A stretch of 40,466 nt of DNA, taken from assembly GCA_946402065.1 (NCBI GenBank), contig CAMIVR010000033.1, positions 1-40,466 of the forward strand, given 5' to 3'. This DNA comes from an uncultured Brevibacillus sp. GTDB taxonomy: Bacteria; Bacillota; Bacilli; Brevibacillales; Brevibacillaceae. The notes below the pieces were generated by a model. It made no database searches. It was not told where the DNA came from and saw only the letters and a list, made by a program, of their open reading frames with translations. Position numbers and translations under genes: made by a program. Shown here piece by piece: positions 8,401-17,046 of this stretch; within the stretch, counting starts at the first letter, position 1; every line of letters begins with the position of its first letter.

Positions 8401-9629
8401 TATTGTGCTCCTTTCGCGACGACCTTCTCGCCTTCAACCAGATAAGTGATTCCCCCGTTGATGAGCTGGTCGCCTTCCTGCACACCGGAGACGAGTTCAA
8501 GCTGGTTTCCGATTGTTTGGCCGACTTTGACTTCCTGTCGGACGACCTGGCCGTTTTTGATCAACAGGACGTATCGGCCTGCCTGTGAGACGCCGACGCA
8601 TTCCAGCGGTACGACAAAGCCGTTCAGCTTCCGCGGGACCTCAACAGTGGCGACCATTCCGCCGCGCCATTCCTTTTTGTCATTGCTGAATGTCACCTCG
8701 ACCTGATACTTGCCCGTTTTATCGTTGATCATCGGGGAGACGAAAGTAATCGTCCCGCTTGTTTTGTTCCCGCTGTCAGAGATGATGCTGACTCTCTCGC
8801 CTTCTTTGTACTGTTCGATCGTATCGTTGCTGACGTCGAGACTGATTTTCATCTCTGCCAGATCGACCAGGTGAATGACTTCCTGTCCGGGGTTGGACAG
8901 CTCACCCTCCTGCTGGTTGACAGCGACCACCGTCCCGGCAAAGGGAGCAACCAGTTTCGTATCTTGCAGCGTTTTCTTTGCCCGCTCCGCTTCAGAGGCC
9001 GCCTGTTTGTAGGAGGCGTCAGCGGAAGCGAGATCATCGGGCTCTGCTGATTTAAGCAGTTGAGCGAGCTGAACCTGCCCTTCATTCACATCGATGATCG
9101 CTTGTTCCTTTCTCAGCTTGAGATTGTCCAGCTCGCTCTGCGAAATGGCTCCGCCGGCAAACAGCTTTTCCCCCTGGGCGTGATCGGCAATTGCCTTATC
9201 CCGATCCTTGGTCAGCCGTTCGAGCTGGAGTTTTTTCTGTGCAATCGTCTCCTCGCTGGCTCCCTTGATCGTCTTTGCCTTTCTCTCCGCCGCTTCCTTT
9301 ACTTGGCTGGCAGCAGCTTCCACTGCCTTTTGGTAATAGCCTGGGTCAATCGTCGCCAGCAATGCTCCTTTGGCCACTTGTGAGCCTTTTTCCACGTTGA
9401 TGCTTCCGATCTTGCCTGATGTGCCAAATGACAGAATCACATCGCGCTTCGCTTCAATGATGCCCGTCGCGGTCAAGTCCGGCGCTGCAGCCGATTTCGT
9501 TGCCGTGAATGCTTCGACGACTTTTTGCTTTGTTTCCGCCTGAGCCGTACTTTCACCTGCGTTGCCGCCGCACCCCGAAGTGATCAGCATGAGCGAGGTC
9601 AAACATAGTAGGATTGCCTGTTTCTTCAC
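8400..9629 (-). CDS. RND periplasmic-adaptor (HlyD/AcrA family) lipoprotein
   Basis: A 409-residue membrane-fusion protein. It begins with a lipoprotein signal (KKQAILLCLTSLMLITSGC), so the mature protein starts at a lipidated Cys. Next come a biotinyl/lipoyl-type half motif (GKIGSINVEKGSQVAKG), a long coiled-coil hairpin rich in Lys, Glu and Gln, the returning lipoyl half (VAPFAGTVVAVNQQEGE) and a beta-barrel domain (DVSNDTIEQYKEGE). It links the RND pump encoded immediately downstream to the outside of the membrane. The GTG at 9629 is the likely start because GGAGGAATTATT precedes it; the in-frame ATG six codons upstream lacks a site. The 114-base gap before it contains no clear terminator. 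Confidence 0.9.
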   Translation of the reverse strand: MKKQAILLCLTSLMLITSGCGGNAGESTAQAETKQKVVEAFTATKSAAAPDLTATGIIEAKRDVILSFGTSGKIGSINVEKGSQVAKGALLATIDPGYYQKAVEAAASQVKEAAERKAKTIKGASEETIAQKKLQLERLTKDRDKAIADHAQGEKLFAGGAISQSELDNLKLRKEQAIIDVNEGQVQLAQLLKSAEPDDLASADASYKQAASEAERAKKTLQDTKLVAPFAGTVVAVNQQEGELSNPGQEVIHLVDLAEMKISLDVSNDTIEQYKEGERVSIISDSGNKTSGTITFVSPMINDKTGKYQVEVTFSNDKKEWRGGMVATVEVPRKLNGFVVPLECVGVSQAGRYVLLIKNGQVVRQEVKVGQTIGNQLELVSGVQEGDQLINGGITYLVEGEKVVAKGAQ

Positions 9630-9743
9630 AATAATTCCTCCAACCATTCCTAATCATTACCTATTTCAGTTTGCCATTTTTCTAGGGTTGGCAGAAACAG
9701 CCGACAGGTTGATTGCATCTCAGACCAGAGGCGGAGAAAAGCA

Positions 9744-10874
9744 TTATTTTTCCAATTTTTCCAGTGTCCAGAGCGGTGAAGGCTCGCGCATGGCCATGAC
9801 CAAGCCTAATCCGAGCATGTTGGAGATCAGCGAGCTGCCCCCGTAGCTGATAAAGGGCAGCGTCAACCCTGTAATGGGCGACAGTCCAATGTTCATGCCA
9901 ATGTTGACGTACACCTGAAAGGCCCACATCGTCACCATGCCGCTGATGAAAAACGATGCGAACGGATCCGGCGTGGTCATCGCAAACTGAACGAGTATAA
10001 AGAACATGACAAAATACAGCAGCAAAAGCAGGCTGGAACCGACAAACCCCCCGCGCTGGGCAATCACCGCAAAAATAAAATCAGTGTGCTGCTCCGGCAG
10101 TCTGCCGCCGTTTTTCAGCACGCGGGGGATTCCGATGCCGTGCAATTGACCACTGCCGACGATTTTTTTCGCCTGAATGTATTGATAGCCGCTGCCAAGC
10201 GGATCGTCATCGGGATGCAAAAACGATGTCAGCCGTTCCCACTGATGCGGACGCAGTACTTCAGACAAGTGTTGGTGCGCGAATTGATACGTACCGCTAA
10301 ACAGCAGCAAGAGGACCGCCACTGAGCCGAGCAAGCTTACCTGCAGCGACTTGGAGAGCTTGGTCAGGATCAAAAAGCATCCCGTTAACGAGAGATAGAT
10401 GAGCGCCATGCCTAAATCAGGCTGAAGCAAGACGAGCAGCGTGGGCAGTGCCAGCACGCCTGTGAATACCCCGATGTGCTTCACCTGATTGCACTGTCCT
10501 TTGCATTGCTCGTAAATTTTAGCCAACAGCAAGAGAGTCGTAATCCGCGTAACCTCGGAAGGCTGCATGCGAAAGGCCCCCAGGTCGATCCAGCTCGTCG
10601 CCCCGTTGACCTTTTTGCCGAAGATGAACAGGGCCAGCAATAGCAGGATGCCGTAGATGTAAAGCCATTTGGCGTATTTGGCAAGGTAGCGGTAATCATA
10701 CGTTTTGACGAGCATGAACAAACTGCCGCCAACGATGACCCAGATGAGTTGTTTGAGTATATAGCGGTAGCCGGAGCTTGTGTGGGTGGCATTCCAGACC
10801 GCCCACAGACTGACCAGCAACAGACCGCTAACCGTTATGTACAGGAGTACCGTGCGATTGTCTACGGGACGCAT
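9744..10874 (-). CDS. SEDS peptidoglycan polymerase (RodA/FtsW/SpoVE family)
   Basis: A 376-residue polytopic membrane protein of the SEDS family, which polymerises glycan strands from lipid II with a partner class B PBP. Family landmarks are the segment SWIDLGAFRMQPSE, the loop LLLQPDLGMALIYL, and the large extracytoplasmic loop ending in PEQHTDFIFAV, which carries the Asp equivalent to the catalytic residue of RodA. The C-terminal PFISYGGSSL is diagnostic. The frame is open upstream to 11102, but the ATG at 10874 follows GGGGGTGAGCAT and gives the normal N-terminus. RodA and FtsW paralogues cannot be separated from sequence alone; no PBP gene is adjacent, so this may be an extra copy. Confidence 0.9.
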   Translation of the reverse strand: MRPVDNRTVLLYITVSGLLLVSLWAVWNATHTSSGYRYILKQLIWVIVGGSLFMLVKTYDYRYLAKYAKWLYIYGILLLLALFIFGKKVNGATSWIDLGAFRMQPSEVTRITTLLLLAKIYEQCKGQCNQVKHIGVFTGVLALPTLLVLLQPDLGMALIYLSLTGCFLILTKLSKSLQVSLLGSVAVLLLLFSGTYQFAHQHLSEVLRPHQWERLTSFLHPDDDPLGSGYQYIQAKKIVGSGQLHGIGIPRVLKNGGRLPEQHTDFIFAVIAQRGGFVGSSLLLLLYFVMFFILVQFAMTTPDPFASFFISGMVTMWAFQVYVNIGMNIGLSPITGLTLPFISYGGSSLISNMLGLGLVMAMREPSPLWTLEKLEK

Positions 10875-11061
10875 ATGCTCACCCCCTTGGCATGGGTTCG
10901 ACATAGTTTTCCCCAATTGCAGCGGAAGAACACCGCGGACAAAGGAAAGAGCTTGTTCGGGGCATGTGGTTCGACTACCGCCATAAGACGTCGCAATGTA
11001 CGCCGGGAGAGTCGCACGTTCATGCTGCGGCGGGAGAGCAAAGCGGCATGGGCAAACGTCT

Positions 11062-11093
11062 AAAGGGCCAGCACGATAGACATGCTGACCCTT
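11062..11093 (-). terminator. hairpin downstream of pepF
   Basis: AAAGGG-CAGCA pairs with TGCTG-CCCTTT around a 9-base loop, starting 6 bases after the pepF stop. The T-tract is short (TTT), so it is a weak or partial terminator. The rest of 10875-11061 has no gene that I can support. Confidence 0.5.
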
Positions 11094-11098
11094 TGTTC

Positions 11099-12928
11099 TC
11101 ACCTATGAGCTTTCGCTTCCTTCGCGTTTACCAGATCTTCCATTTCATCGAGCAACGCCTTAAACACCGAGAGCGCTTCGTTGATCGGCTCTGGCGAAGT
11201 CATATCGACACCCGCGCCCTTCAACAGGTTCAGCGGATAGTCCGATCCGCCGCTCTTCAGGAAGTTGAGGTATCGGTCTACGGCTGGCTGCCCTTCTTCG
11301 AGGATTTGCTTGGACAGGGACGTCGCCGCCGAGAAACCGGTCGCGTATTTGTACACATAGAAGTTGTTGTAGAAGTGCGGAATCCGTTCCCATTCCAGAT
11401 CGATCTGGCTGTCAATGACCATATCCGGACCGTGGTACTTGACATTCAGCTCGCGGTAGATGGCGCACAGTCCGTCAGCCGTCAACGCCTCGCCCGCTTC
11501 AACCTTGGCGTGAATGATTTTCTCAAATTCGGCAAACATCGTCTGCCTGAATACCGTGCCGCGGAACTGCTCCAAATAGTAGTTGATCAAATACATCCGC
11601 TTGCGCTTGTCGTCCGTCGTATCCAGCATGTAGTGCATGAGCAGCGCTTCATTCAGCGTCGAGGCCACTTCCGCCACGAAAATGCGGTAGCTCGCATACG
11701 TGTACGGCTGGTTCTGGTTCGAATAGTAGCTGTGCAGGGCATGGCCCATCTCATGGGCAAGCGTGAACATGTTATTGACATTGTCCTGGTAATTCAACAA
11801 GACGTAAGGATGGGTGGTGTAAGCCCCCCAGGAGTAGGCGCCGCTCGTCTTGCCTTCATTTTCGTAGACGTCAATCCAGCCGGATGTGAGCCCTTTTTCC
11901 AGGATGGCGCTGTACTCTTCGCCCAGCGGCTTCAGTGCCACTTTGACTGTCTCTACGGCCTGCTCGTAAGGGATTTCCATCTCGACTTCGGGAACCATTG
12001 GCACGTACAAGTCGTACATGTGCAGCTCGTCGACGCCGAGAATTTGTTTGCGCAGCGAGACGTAGCGATGCATCAAAGGCAGATGGTCGTGAACCGCAGC
12101 AATCAGTTTGTCATACACGGAAATGTCGATGTTATCGGCAAACAAGGACGCCTGGCGGGCCGATTCGTACTTGCGCACTTTTGCGTAAAAGACGGCTCGC
12201 TTGACGGCCGCGGTCAAGGTAGCTGCAATCGTATTGCGGTACTGGCCATAAGTGGCGTACAACGCTTCGAATGCTTCTTTCCGCACCCGTCGGTCTTTGC
12301 TCTCCATAAATTGCGTGTAGCGGCCTTTGGTCAGTTCGACTTCTTCGCCTGCTTCGTTTTTGATCAGCGGGAATTTGATGTCTGCGTTGTTCAGCATGCC
12401 AAAAATTTTCGACGGCGCACCCGTCACTTCACTTGCCTCGGCAAGCAACGCTTCTTCGGCTGTGGACAGCGTATGCGGTTTTTCCCGCTCAATCTCATCC
12501 AGGAGCATACGATAGTGGGCCAACCCGGCTTCACTCTCGATCAGCTTGTGCAGCTTATCAGAGGGGATGGCCAGAATTTCCGGTTGTATGTATGATAACG
12601 CGCTGTACACTTGTGTACTGAGACTGGTCGCCCGGTCTGTCAAGGCCTGGTATGTGGCATTGGCGTTGTCCTCATCCCGGCGCATCCGGGCGTAGACGTA
12701 CACCTGGTCCATCGTCTTGGTCAGTTCATCCTGGAGAACGAGTGTGTCGAGCAACTGCTTGCCGGACTGCGAGAGCGTACCCGCTTTGGACTGAACTTGC
12801 CCGATCAGTTCCTTGACCTTCTCTACATCCTTTTCCCAGGCTGCTTCATCCGGGTAAATATCCTCCAGCTTCCATTTGAATTCCACTGGGACTTCGCTTC
12901 TCTTTGGCAAAGACTTCGATTTGTTCAC
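11099..12928 (-). CDS. pepF: oligoendopeptidase F (M3B zinc metallopeptidase)
   Basis: A 609-residue cytosolic metallopeptidase that cuts peptides of about 7-17 residues. The zinc motif is HEMGH at 392-396 with Glu420 (FVAEVAST) as the third ligand, the gluzincin arrangement of family M3. The N-terminal helical cap (WKLEDIYPDEAAWEKD) is typical of PepF. The start is GTG, 8 bases after AAAGGAG. Length is normal. It is transcribed alone from a promoter near 12963-12991 and is followed by a weak hairpin and then the SEDS gene. Confidence 0.95.
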   Translation of the reverse strand: MNKSKSLPKRSEVPVEFKWKLEDIYPDEAAWEKDVEKVKELIGQVQSKAGTLSQSGKQLLDTLVLQDELTKTMDQVYVYARMRRDEDNANATYQALTDRATSLSTQVYSALSYIQPEILAIPSDKLHKLIESEAGLAHYRMLLDEIEREKPHTLSTAEEALLAEASEVTGAPSKIFGMLNNADIKFPLIKNEAGEEVELTKGRYTQFMESKDRRVRKEAFEALYATYGQYRNTIAATLTAAVKRAVFYAKVRKYESARQASLFADNIDISVYDKLIAAVHDHLPLMHRYVSLRKQILGVDELHMYDLYVPMVPEVEMEIPYEQAVETVKVALKPLGEEYSAILEKGLTSGWIDVYENEGKTSGAYSWGAYTTHPYVLLNYQDNVNNMFTLAHEMGHALHSYYSNQNQPYTYASYRIFVAEVASTLNEALLMHYMLDTTDDKRKRMYLINYYLEQFRGTVFRQTMFAEFEKIIHAKVEAGEALTADGLCAIYRELNVKYHGPDMVIDSQIDLEWERIPHFYNNFYVYKYATGFSAATSLSKQILEEGQPAVDRYLNFLKSGGSDYPLNLLKGAGVDMTSPEPINEALSVFKALLDEMEDLVNAKEAKAHR

Positions 12929-12962
12929 CGGCCCTGCTCCTTTCAGTTATGTAATCATTTCC

Positions 12963-12991
12963 ATCGTAACGCAAACGAGACTTTACTTCAA
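12963..12991 (-). promoter_or_regulatory. sigma-A promoter for pepF
   Basis: TTGAAG, a 17-base spacer, then TACGAT, ending 34 bases upstream of the pepF start codon on the minus strand. Only the hexamers and spacing support it. Confidence 0.5.
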
Positions 12992-13145
12992 CGTGGCGGT
13001 TGCGCGGGAACGCCACCAGGCTGATTCGGCCCGTCTCATTTATAATCTGCGGATTTGGTCGTTACTATGTTCTGTGCTTACGCCCCCGTGGTAGCAAATG
13101 ACGGATTCAATCTCGAAGTCTCAATATTTTTTTAAAGTTTATACT

Positions 13146-13445
13146 CTACGTAAACTGAAACAGATTCCCCATGACGATAATCGTCACAATGACTACAGAT
13201 AAACATAGCGTAAGTACGACGGTCGCTACGCTTCGCACATACGCTTTCCAATGATGGGCACCTGAAAAACCGTACACTCCGCCAAGCAGCGTTACCAGCG
13301 TAACGGCAAATGCAAGGTGCAGCGGGTGGAGGCCGGTGAGCCCCTTCGTTATGGTGAAAAATTGATTCGACCCGATCGCCAGCAAAAACAGCCCCAGACA
13401 GGCAAACGCCAATATAAACGCCCATCGGTTGATCTGCTTGTTCAT
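13146..13445 (-). CDS. small three-helix membrane protein, last gene of the polyprenyl-sugar cassette
   Basis: A 99-residue protein with three hydrophobic segments (about 8-25, 36-55 and 70-93) and little else. I do not recognise a family. The frame is open to 13535, inside the PAP2 gene, but the ATG at 13445 follows AAAGGTGGTGA at 8 bases, almost a perfect anti-Shine-Dalgarno match, and is therefore preferred. It starts 56 bases after the PAP2 stop, on the same strand, so it is probably the last gene of the cassette. A role as a helper of the membrane glycosylation step is inference from position only. Confidence 0.6.
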   Translation of the reverse strand: MNKQINRWAFILAFACLGLFLLAIGSNQFFTITKGLTGLHPLHLAFAVTLVTLLGGVYGFSGAHHWKAYVRSVATVVLTLCLSVVIVTIIVMGNLFQFT

Positions 13446-13501
13446 TCTTTCGTTCACCACCTTTGCTGTTTCCCAACCCGCACAGCCAAACACCGACAAC
13501 G

Positions 13502-13912
13502 CTATGACAGCGCTGCAAATACTGCCCCAATGCAAGTACCAAGCACAATACCGCCCGCCACTTCAAAATAGGTATGTCCTTGGCTCTCCCGCAAAGCCTT
13601 CTGCTCTTCGCCTTGACTGAGCTTGTTCAACCGTTTGGCGTGTTCGCCCAATGCCCGCCGAATGCCTGTAGCATCGATCACCGTGATCATCAGCAAGGCT
13701 AGGCCGAGGCTGAATATCGGTGTATTTACCCCCTCGACAAAACCGATGTAGGCGAGCGGCGTCGCCACGACCGTCGAATGTGTGGAGGGGAACCCTCCAT
13801 TTCCCACTCGCTGTTTGGCTGCCGAGCGACCATAGCGGAGCGTATTGATCGTATACTTCGTAACTCCCGAGACAAACCAGCCGACAATCGGCAAAATCGC
13901 ATACCACACCAT
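13502..13912 (-). CDS. divergent PAP2 family membrane protein (YuiD/DUF212-like)
   Basis: A 136-residue membrane protein of the divergent PAP2 (acid phosphatase/vanadium haloperoxidase related) family. Visible motifs are KYTINTLRYGR near the N-terminus, GGFPSTHS (the PSxH-type catalytic signature), and DATGIRRALGEHAKRLN. PAP2 enzymes remove phosphate from lipid phosphates. In mycobacteria a PAP2 protein next to the UbiA-type DPPR synthase is thought to convert polyprenyl-phosphoryl-5-phosphoribose to polyprenyl-phosphoribose. Here it lies two genes after the UbiA gene and 10 bases after the SMR-like gene, which makes the same job plausible. The start ATG follows AGGGAGAGACAT. Confidence 0.85.
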   Translation of the reverse strand: MVWYAILPIVGWFVSGVTKYTINTLRYGRSAAKQRVGNGGFPSTHSTVVATPLAYIGFVEGVNTPIFSLGLALLMITVIDATGIRRALGEHAKRLNKLSQGEEQKALRESQGHTYFEVAGGIVLGTCIGAVFAALS

Positions 13913-13922
13913 ATGTCTCTCC

Positions 13923-14282
13923 CTATGACCTGGCGATTAACAGCACGCCAATAATAATCGTGGCCAGTCCCGCCAAACGCAGCGGCGTGATGGCTTCTCC
14001 GAAGAAAAAATAGGACATGATGACAACCGCGATATAGCTTAACGCAACCATCGGGTAGGCATACGACAGCTCTACTTTGGCGATCGCAAAGATCCAGATA
14101 AACGCCGACAGCGCATAGCAGGACAAGCCCGCGAGGATTGGCAGACTCGTGGCGTACTTTTGCACCACTGCCCACAATCCATCGGTTCCCGAGGCTGCCG
14201 ACTGCAAGGTTCCCCACTTCATCAGCACCTGCCCGACTGCGCCCAGCAAAATTGATACGATGATCAGCAGAAACGGTTTCAT
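13923..14282 (-). CDS. four-helix SMR/EamA-type transporter, possible polyprenyl-sugar flippase
   Basis: A 119-residue protein with four predicted membrane helices and the small-multidrug-resistance/half-EamA architecture (ILLGAVGQVLMKWG in helix 1, YAYPMVALSYIAVVIMSY in helix 3). The same fold is used by ArnE/ArnF, which flip undecaprenyl-phosphate-aminoarabinose. The Glu of helix 1 that defines drug-exporting EmrE is absent (GAVGQVLMKWG), which argues against simple drug export. It is 15 bases downstream of the UbiA gene and 10 bases upstream of PAP2. Flipping of polyprenyl-phosphate-pentose is inference from context. Confidence 0.8.
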   Translation of the reverse strand: MKPFLLIIVSILLGAVGQVLMKWGTLQSAASGTDGLWAVVQKYATSLPILAGLSCYALSAFIWIFAIAKVELSYAYPMVALSYIAVVIMSYFFFGEAITPLRLAGLATIIIGVLLIARS

Positions 14283-14297
14283 CGTCGCCTCCCACTC

Positions 14298-15209
14298 TTA
14301 CTTAATGTAAATCAACAGAAACGTGACCAACAGCCAGATCAGGCAGTTGGCAATAAATGGCTTGTCCCCGATGAGAATGCTCGCCGGCTCTTCACCGCGA
14401 TCTTGTTTGTAGACGAGATACAAGTAGCGAAAAATCGCATAGATGACGAACGGGATCGTATACATCATCACAGTGCCAGTCGGACTGTTAAACGTGTACA
14501 TCGCATATGCCATGATCGTCACCGCTGACAGCATGCTGATCAGCTGGTCGAGAAAAGCGGGATTGTATTCCTCGAGAATTTTGCGGTGTGCCCCTGCTCC
14601 ATCTGCCAGCACCTTTCCTTCCGCACGGCGTTTGCACAGCGCGAGGAACAAGGCCAACAGAAACGTACAGAGCAAAAGCCACGGTGACGGCGTCACGGCC
14701 AGCGCGTAGGCACCTGCCATGACACGCAGGACAAAGCCGAGGGCAATCATAAACACATCGACGAGCACAATATGCTTCAGCTTCGACGAATATAGCAGAT
14801 TAACCGCAAAATACGTTACCACCAGATACAGGACAGCTGACTGCAGCGTAATGGCCAGCACCACCGCTGCAGCGAACAGCAGCAGGCCGAAGCCGATCGC
14901 CTCCGGTACCCGCAAAAGCCCCGCTGCCAACGGACGGAACCGTTTTGTCGGATGAAGCCGGTCTTTTTCGATATCCATTAAATCATTCAGGACATACACC
15001 GAGCTGGAAATGAGCGAAAAGCTGATGAAGGCTAGGCATGCCGTTTTCACATACGCAAGCTCGAGCAAATGTCCGGAAAAGAACAGCGCGGCAAAAACGA
15101 ACAGATTCTTCGTCCACTGCTTTGGCCTGGCCAAACGCAAGTAGGCGAGCAGGGCAACTCTACCGGTTGCTTTATTCAATTTGGCTTTGGTTACTTGTAG
15201 TTCTGACAT
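14298..15209 (-). CDS. UbiA-family polyprenyl-phosphate phosphoribosyltransferase (DPPR synthase type)
   Basis: A 303-residue polytopic UbiA-superfamily enzyme. Motif 1 reads NDLMDIEKDRLHPTKRFRP (about 75-93); the Asp ladder followed by HPTKRFRPLAAG is the form seen in mycobacterial DPPR synthase (Rv3806c) rather than in quinone prenyltransferases. Motif 2, YSSKLKHIVLVDVFMIA then GFVLRVMAGAYA, also fits. The known reaction transfers 5-phosphoribose from PRPP to polyprenyl phosphate. I preferred the ATG at 15209, 8 bases after AGGG, over the GTG at 15215. It follows the GT-C-like gene by about 70 bases and precedes the SMR-like gene by 15. This is the best-identified enzyme of the cassette and sets its chemistry. 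Confidence 0.88.
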   Translation of the reverse strand: MSELQVTKAKLNKATGRVALLAYLRLARPKQWTKNLFVFAALFFSGHLLELAYVKTACLAFISFSLISSSVYVLNDLMDIEKDRLHPTKRFRPLAAGLLRVPEAIGFGLLLFAAAVVLAITLQSAVLYLVVTYFAVNLLYSSKLKHIVLVDVFMIALGFVLRVMAGAYALAVTPSPWLLLCTFLLALFLALCKRRAEGKVLADGAGAHRKILEEYNPAFLDQLISMLSAVTIMAYAMYTFNSPTGTVMMYTIPFVIYAIFRYLYLVYKQDRGEEPASILIGDKPFIANCLIWLLVTFLLIYIK

Positions 15210-15281
15210 AGACACATCCCTTTTTACTCATCGATTACGCTGAACACTCTGCCATTCCCTCTATTCTCTCAAGCTTATGCG

Positions 15282-16937
15282 TTAGCGTACATGATCTTTA
15301 CAGTATTGCGTTCCCGAAAAGGCAAACTGGCCGATTTTTTTGCAGCCCTTCAGATCGCTTTGCCGATACAAAATCCCGGCCTCGCTCAGCCTGATCCGAT
15401 TGGATTCAAACGCATTGAATTTAACCTCGACGGGCTGGTCCTGCTGTTTTAAGCTGTTCAACTGTCCTTTGAGGAACTGCGTGCCGGCAGGTTGCGCGAT
15501 GACATAAGCAGTCGAGACGATTCCGAGATTGACTGTCAGGACAATCAGCAGCAGCATGCTCGCAAAGCCAGCCAGCCGGGTACGCACCGCGAAGAAGCCG
15601 ATCAGCACGGCCAGCAGCGGAACAAGCCATAGCTGTGGCGTATACCGCGCCCACCATGCCTCCGGGTTGATCAGAACGGTGACGAGCATGACGGCAATGA
15701 CGCCGAGCGCCTTTGCTGCATTTGTCCAGCTTGACAAGGCGGCTAACGCTAGAATCACGACGGTTAAAACGACTGCACCGCCAAACAACGGACCGAAGCC
15801 GCCGATCCGTGTATCCGTAGTGGAAAACGGGACCATCTCAGCCATGTGAAAGGTAAACGGCCATTTCAGCTTCGGCGAATTGGGCTGAGCGATATTCGCC
15901 GACTCGGAGAATACGCCGTAAAACAGCTTTTCCAGTCGGTTCATCTCGGGAAAATGGGCAGGGCTGTTCGACGTCATGATATCGACTGCGTGTGAACCTG
16001 CCAACGGATAGAAGGGATGACCTTTCGACACCGTATTCATTACGTACGGATTAAAGCCAACGAGGCAAAAGCTGATGAGCAGACTGACCGCCAGGACAGC
16101 AAACAGCCGTTTGCATTCAGATCGGCGAAACAGCAGAAAAAATCCAAACAGTCCGCCAGACATGAGCACGGCGTAGCCGGAAGCCGTAAACTTGATATTG
16201 ATGAGCAGCATCAGCGCCGCGCCAAATAAACCGTACAGTAGGGTGTCTGCCTTGACGTACAACAGATAGCCGAGAGCAAGCAGGATGACGATAAGCGAAG
16301 CGAGCTGCCCATCTGCGTAAAAGCTGAACGCCTGGCAAAGACTGACCGGATTGCACGCAGCCAGCAGTGCTAGCAAGACCGACAGCCACCTGCGCTTCGG
16401 CTGAAAGGTCAACAATGCAGCAAGACATATAGCAAACGATGCGAAAATCAACAACAAATTGAACACTTTGCTGTATTCAATCAGCCCGGTCGCTTTGTAG
16501 AGGACTGCTGCGTAAATCCACGGTCCTTTGGCGTAGTGATTCAGCCACTTGGCCTTTGTCCCCTCCAATTGCTCATATACCGGATTCCAGCCTTGTTCAA
16601 GCGCTATGACGCCTTCCTGCTGATAGGTTTGTCCATCATAAGACAGATCGTACAGGCTGCCGCCGAGAAACAGGCCAACCAGCACAAGCGCCACAATCGT
16701 CCCCACGATTTTGCCAATCCATTCTTTCGCGGCCAGCCCTCTCGCTTTGGACGCATACAAAATAAACCAGATCGTTGCTCCTGCAGCAGGCAACAAATGG
16801 TACCCGGAGACGGGAACACCCAGTATAAACAAGAGCGTTGTTACGAACAGAAGTGCTGCCATAAACACGAGCAGGCTTGAGCCGGTTACGAGACACATCG
16901 AGTTAGTGCGGGTGTTCATGTTATTCCCCTTTTTCAT
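15282..16937 (-). CDS. GT-C-like polytopic membrane glycosyltransferase
   Basis: A 551-residue protein with at least ten hydrophobic segments. After the second or third helix the extracytoplasmic loop reads SLYDLSYDGQTYQQEG; an Asp-bearing YDGxxY loop at this place is typical of GT-C enzymes that take sugar from a polyprenyl phosphate. Other loop landmarks are WLNHYAKGPWIYA and EAWWARYTPQLW. A soluble tail of about 80 residues (from AQPAGTQFLKGQ) contains two cysteines near the C-terminus, perhaps a disulphide outside the cell. ATG 16937 follows AGGAGAAATT; ATG 16919 after AGGGG is an equally good alternative. As first gene of the cassette it probably uses the lipid-linked pentose made by the downstream genes. 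Acceptor unknown. Confidence 0.72.
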   Translation of the reverse strand: MKKGNNMNTRTNSMCLVTGSSLLVFMAALLFVTTLLFILGVPVSGYHLLPAAGATIWFILYASKARGLAAKEWIGKIVGTIVALVLVGLFLGGSLYDLSYDGQTYQQEGVIALEQGWNPVYEQLEGTKAKWLNHYAKGPWIYAAVLYKATGLIEYSKVFNLLLIFASFAICLAALLTFQPKRRWLSVLLALLAACNPVSLCQAFSFYADGQLASLIVILLALGYLLYVKADTLLYGLFGAALMLLINIKFTASGYAVLMSGGLFGFFLLFRRSECKRLFAVLAVSLLISFCLVGFNPYVMNTVSKGHPFYPLAGSHAVDIMTSNSPAHFPEMNRLEKLFYGVFSESANIAQPNSPKLKWPFTFHMAEMVPFSTTDTRIGGFGPLFGGAVVLTVVILALAALSSWTNAAKALGVIAVMLVTVLINPEAWWARYTPQLWLVPLLAVLIGFFAVRTRLAGFASMLLLIVLTVNLGIVSTAYVIAQPAGTQFLKGQLNSLKQQDQPVEVKFNAFESNRIRLSEAGILYRQSDLKGCKKIGQFAFSGTQYCKDHVR

Positions 16938-17046
16938 AATTTCTCCTGGGACGTTTTCCCCGACTTAGCAAGTGTAAAATATTGCCAGGTAAAGCGTCAA
17001 ATGACCCCTTGATAAAAAAGCCTAATGCTAAGACGTATGACCGCGG

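Noticed and set aside
10875-11102. N-terminal extension of the SEDS protein by 76 residues
   Set aside because: It covers the pepF terminator hairpin, is not membrane-like, and a good ribosome binding site precedes the ATG at 10874.
10964-12595. 543-codon plus-strand ORF
   Set aside because: It is antisense to pepF, whose zinc motif and length are normal; the product is rich in Arg, His and Gln with no domain.
13132-13566. 144-codon ORF in another frame over the small membrane protein
   Set aside because: It has no hydrophobic pattern, and the alternative frame has a near-perfect ribosome binding site and three membrane helices.
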